Source: Bacillota bacterium (lineage in GTDB: Bacteria; Bacillota; Clostridia; Lutisporales; Lutisporaceae). From it: DNA of 15,323 bases. Below the pieces are notes generated by a model. The model was not told where the DNA came from. It did no database searches and saw only the letters and a program-made list of their open reading frames with translations. Shown piece by piece: positions 13,834 to 15,323 of this stretch. The position numbers and the translations under genes are program-made. The stretch lies in assembly GCA_023405875.1 (NCBI GenBank), contig JAEXXN010000259.1, positions 1 through 15,323 on the forward strand, read 5' to 3'. Positions within the stretch are counted from its first letter, which is position 1. Each line of letters begins with the position of its first letter.

Positions 13834-13850
13834 GCAAGTAGTATGCCAAA
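13834..13850 (-). promoter_or_regulatory. sigma-54 (-24/-12) promoter facing left
   Basis: On the minus strand TTGGCAT, 5 nt, then TTGCT matches the sigma-54 consensus TTGGCAC-N5-TTGCT at all but one of the fixed positions (13850 down to 13834), with the required GG to GC spacing. It lies 107 bp from, and points away from, a gene for a sigma-54-dependent activator. Confidence 0.6.
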
Positions 13851-13883
13851 AGCTTATAAAGGCCTTTACCGGAGTGAGGCCAG

Positions 13884-13930
13884 GACAATAAAGGATTGTC
13901 ATATTACAGACCATATATTATGATGTAATA
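13884..13930 (+). promoter_or_regulatory. Promoter of the PrpR-type gene overlapped by two inverted repeats
   Basis: TTGTCA (13896-13901), a 17-nt spacer and TATGAT (13919-13924) form a plausible sigma-A promoter. GACAAT-N5-ATTGTC (13884-13900) overlaps the -35, and TATTACA (13902-13908) / TGTAATA (13924-13930) surrounds the spacer and -10. These are candidate activator or autoregulation sites; relative to the leftward sigma-54 start they lie at about -61 to -107. Confidence 0.45.
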
Positions 13931-13956
13931 AAAAGGGCCCGGGAGATGATGCTGCA

Positions 13957-15323
13957 ATGAAAAAGATTCTTGTCTTGGCAATTGAAAAGGAAGCGGTAAA
14001 TAAGTATATTGACAATCTTAAGTATTTTTTTGAAGGCTATGCAACGGTTGAGGGGATCAGCATAAGGGAAAGCCGCATAACAAAGAAAGTGGATGCGGAT
14101 GTAATAGTCATTTCCAATCAGACCATCATAAACTATGCAAAGGATTATATGCCCAACAATGCTCAGGTAGTGTATGTAGATATCTCCTTCTTCAAAAGCG
14201 ATATAGAAAGGCTTACGGCAATTGACAGCGGTACAAAAGTATTACTTGTGGATTACAAGGAATACATGGCCATATCACTGGCCGCCCTTATAAATGAGTT
14301 TGGGATACAGCATATTGATTTTGTACCCTATGCACCGGGTATGAGCGTGAAAAGCCTTGAAGATATAAGTATTGCCATAACTCCCGGATTGCACCAATAT
14401 GTTCCTGAAGGCATGAAGAATGTCATTGATATCGGGTACCGTAAAATTGATGTTGCTACGATAAACAGTATTGCAGCTAAGCTGGGGATCAACAATATAC
14501 AGTTGAATGAGAAAATGATCGAGTATGCGGAAGATTTATGCCATAAGAGCCACGGGATCACCGGAATCCTGAAAAACCTCAAGACAGGCCACATTCAGAT
14601 AGAGACTATCCTGGAGAGTATAGATGATGGGATCATAATAACCGATAAAGACAACAACATACTGCACTGCAGTAAATACATATGCAGGCTGCTGAGCAGC
14701 AGGGGCTGTCCCCCCAATATGTGTCCGCCGGATATCCATCCTGCCTGTATGAAGCTCCTGAAAATGGGCAATGTGAGCAATCATATGATGAAGCTTACTG
14801 AGGAGCAGCTCAGGAGGGATGTCGTCATTACCAAAAGGGTCCTCAAGAGCTATGACAATACAGAGAGCTCAATTATCATAATTAAGGATGCAGAGAAAAT
14901 ACAGAATATTGAAATCGGAATAAGAAAAAGCCTGTTGGGGAAAGGGTATTCAGCAAAATACAATTTCAACAATATCGTATACAAAGGGAATATCATGGCC
15001 AAGACGATCGAACGGGCGAAAAAAATTGCATTGATCGATGCAACCACTCTCATCGTAGGGGATACGGGTACCGGAAAGGAATTATTTGCCCAGGCCATCC
15101 ACAACAGCTCAATACGCAGGACCAAGCCTTTTGTAGCTATTAATTGTGCCGCAATATCCGACAGCCTTCTGGAAAGTGAGCTGTTCGGTTATGAAGAAGG
15201 GGCTTTTACCGGGGCGAAAAAGGGAGGTAAGGCCGGTCTGTTTGAATTGGCCCACGGGGGAACGATCTTTCTGGATGAGCTGGGAAACATATCCCATATG
15301 ATGCAGATGAAGCTGCTGCGCGT
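13957..15323 (+). CDS. PrpR-type sigma-54-dependent transcriptional activator (3' end outside window)
   Basis: The frame is open from ATG 13957 to the window edge, 455 whole codons with no stop; GGGAG (13941-13945) lies 11 nt before the start. Residues 1 to about 190 look like the PrpR_N sensor domain (MKKILVLAIEKEAV..., then VIVISNQTIINYAKDYM). A PAS-like domain (about 215-330, ETILESIDDGIIITDKDNN) carries five cysteines, C238, C243, C251, C256 and C264. The AAA+ activator domain follows, with Walker A GDTGTGKE (368-375), the sigma-54 contact loop GAFTGA (415-420) and Walker B TIFLDE (436-441). The rest of the AAA+ domain and the helix-turn-helix lie beyond the window. Such proteins activate sigma-54 promoters in response to a metabolite or stress signal; the effector is unknown. 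Confidence 0.9.
   Translation, partial: MKKILVLAIEKEAVNKYIDNLKYFFEGYATVEGISIRESRITKKVDADVIVISNQTIINYAKDYMPNNAQVVYVDISFFKSDIERLTAIDSGTKVLLVDYKEYMAISLAALINEFGIQHIDFVPYAPGMSVKSLEDISIAITPGLHQYVPEGMKNVIDIGYRKIDVATINSIAAKLGINNIQLNEKMIEYAEDLCHKSHGITGILKNLKTGHIQIETILESIDDGIIITDKDNNILHCSKYICRLLSSRGCPPNMCPPDIHPACMKLLKMGNVSNHMMKLTEEQLRRDVVITKRVLKSYDNTESSIIIIKDAEKIQNIEIGIRKSLLGKGYSAKYNFNNIVYKGNIMAKTIERAKKIALIDATTLIVGDTGTGKELFAQAIHNSSIRRTKPFVAINCAAISDSLLESELFGYEEGAFTGAKKGGKAGLFELAHGGTIFLDELGNISHMMQMKLLR

Noticed and set aside
13690..13923. 77-codon plus-strand ORF after the tRNA terminator
   Set aside because: It starts inside the terminator stem, has no ribosome binding site and low-complexity content; the region is better explained by the minus-strand sigma-54 unit and the activator promoter.

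Overview
The window reads as chromosomal DNA of a spore-forming, low-to-mid GC Clostridia species, most like the Acetivibrio/Ruminiclostridium (cluster III) group. The evidence is the gene order (MscS - DUF951 - rpsF - ssb - rpsR - MazG-like - DUF2232 - gdpP - rplI - lonC - dnaB), a spore-former type LonC, strong AGGAGG-like ribosome binding sites, some TTG/GTG starts, and sigma-A promoters close to TTGACA-N17-TATAAT. No insertion sequence, phage gene or CRISPR array was seen. All long coding regions lie on the plus strand.

Region 1 (1-930) holds the 3' part of an MscS-type channel gene and a small DUF951 protein. Region 2 (930-2230) is the rpsF-ssb-rpsR operon. It has a near-consensus promoter, a structured leader that fits the S6:S18 autoregulatory motif, and a strong terminator. 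Region 3 (2230-9830) is a long co-directional unit: a MazG-like protein, a DUF2232 (YybS-like) membrane protein, the c-di-AMP phosphodiesterase GdpP, ribosomal protein L9, LonC protease and the replicative helicase DnaB, closed by a terminator. It is preceded by a second structured leader resembling the rpsF leader.

Region 4 (9758-10282) is a 525-bp non-coding stretch with four exact TGTGGATAA DnaA boxes plus two that fit the relaxed consensus. It is either an origin-like element or a DnaA-binding regulatory or titration locus. Region 5 (10283-12963) carries a COG2509-type FAD protein and purA. Region 6 (13002-13720) is a tRNA array (Lys-UUU, Glu-UUC, Val-UAC, Asp-GUC, Thr-UGU) with two strong promoters and a terminator. 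Region 7 (13718-15323) contains the first 455 codons of a PrpR-type sigma-54 activator. In front of it, on the minus strand, lies a well-matched sigma-54 promoter facing a tiny ORF and the back of the tRNA terminator.

The coding genes are mostly core functions in translation, replication, purine synthesis, proteolysis and c-di-AMP turnover. The most unusual content is between genes: the DnaA-box cluster, the sigma-54 promoter serving a possible small RNA or micropeptide, a palindromic repeat present twice, and the pair of related leaders.
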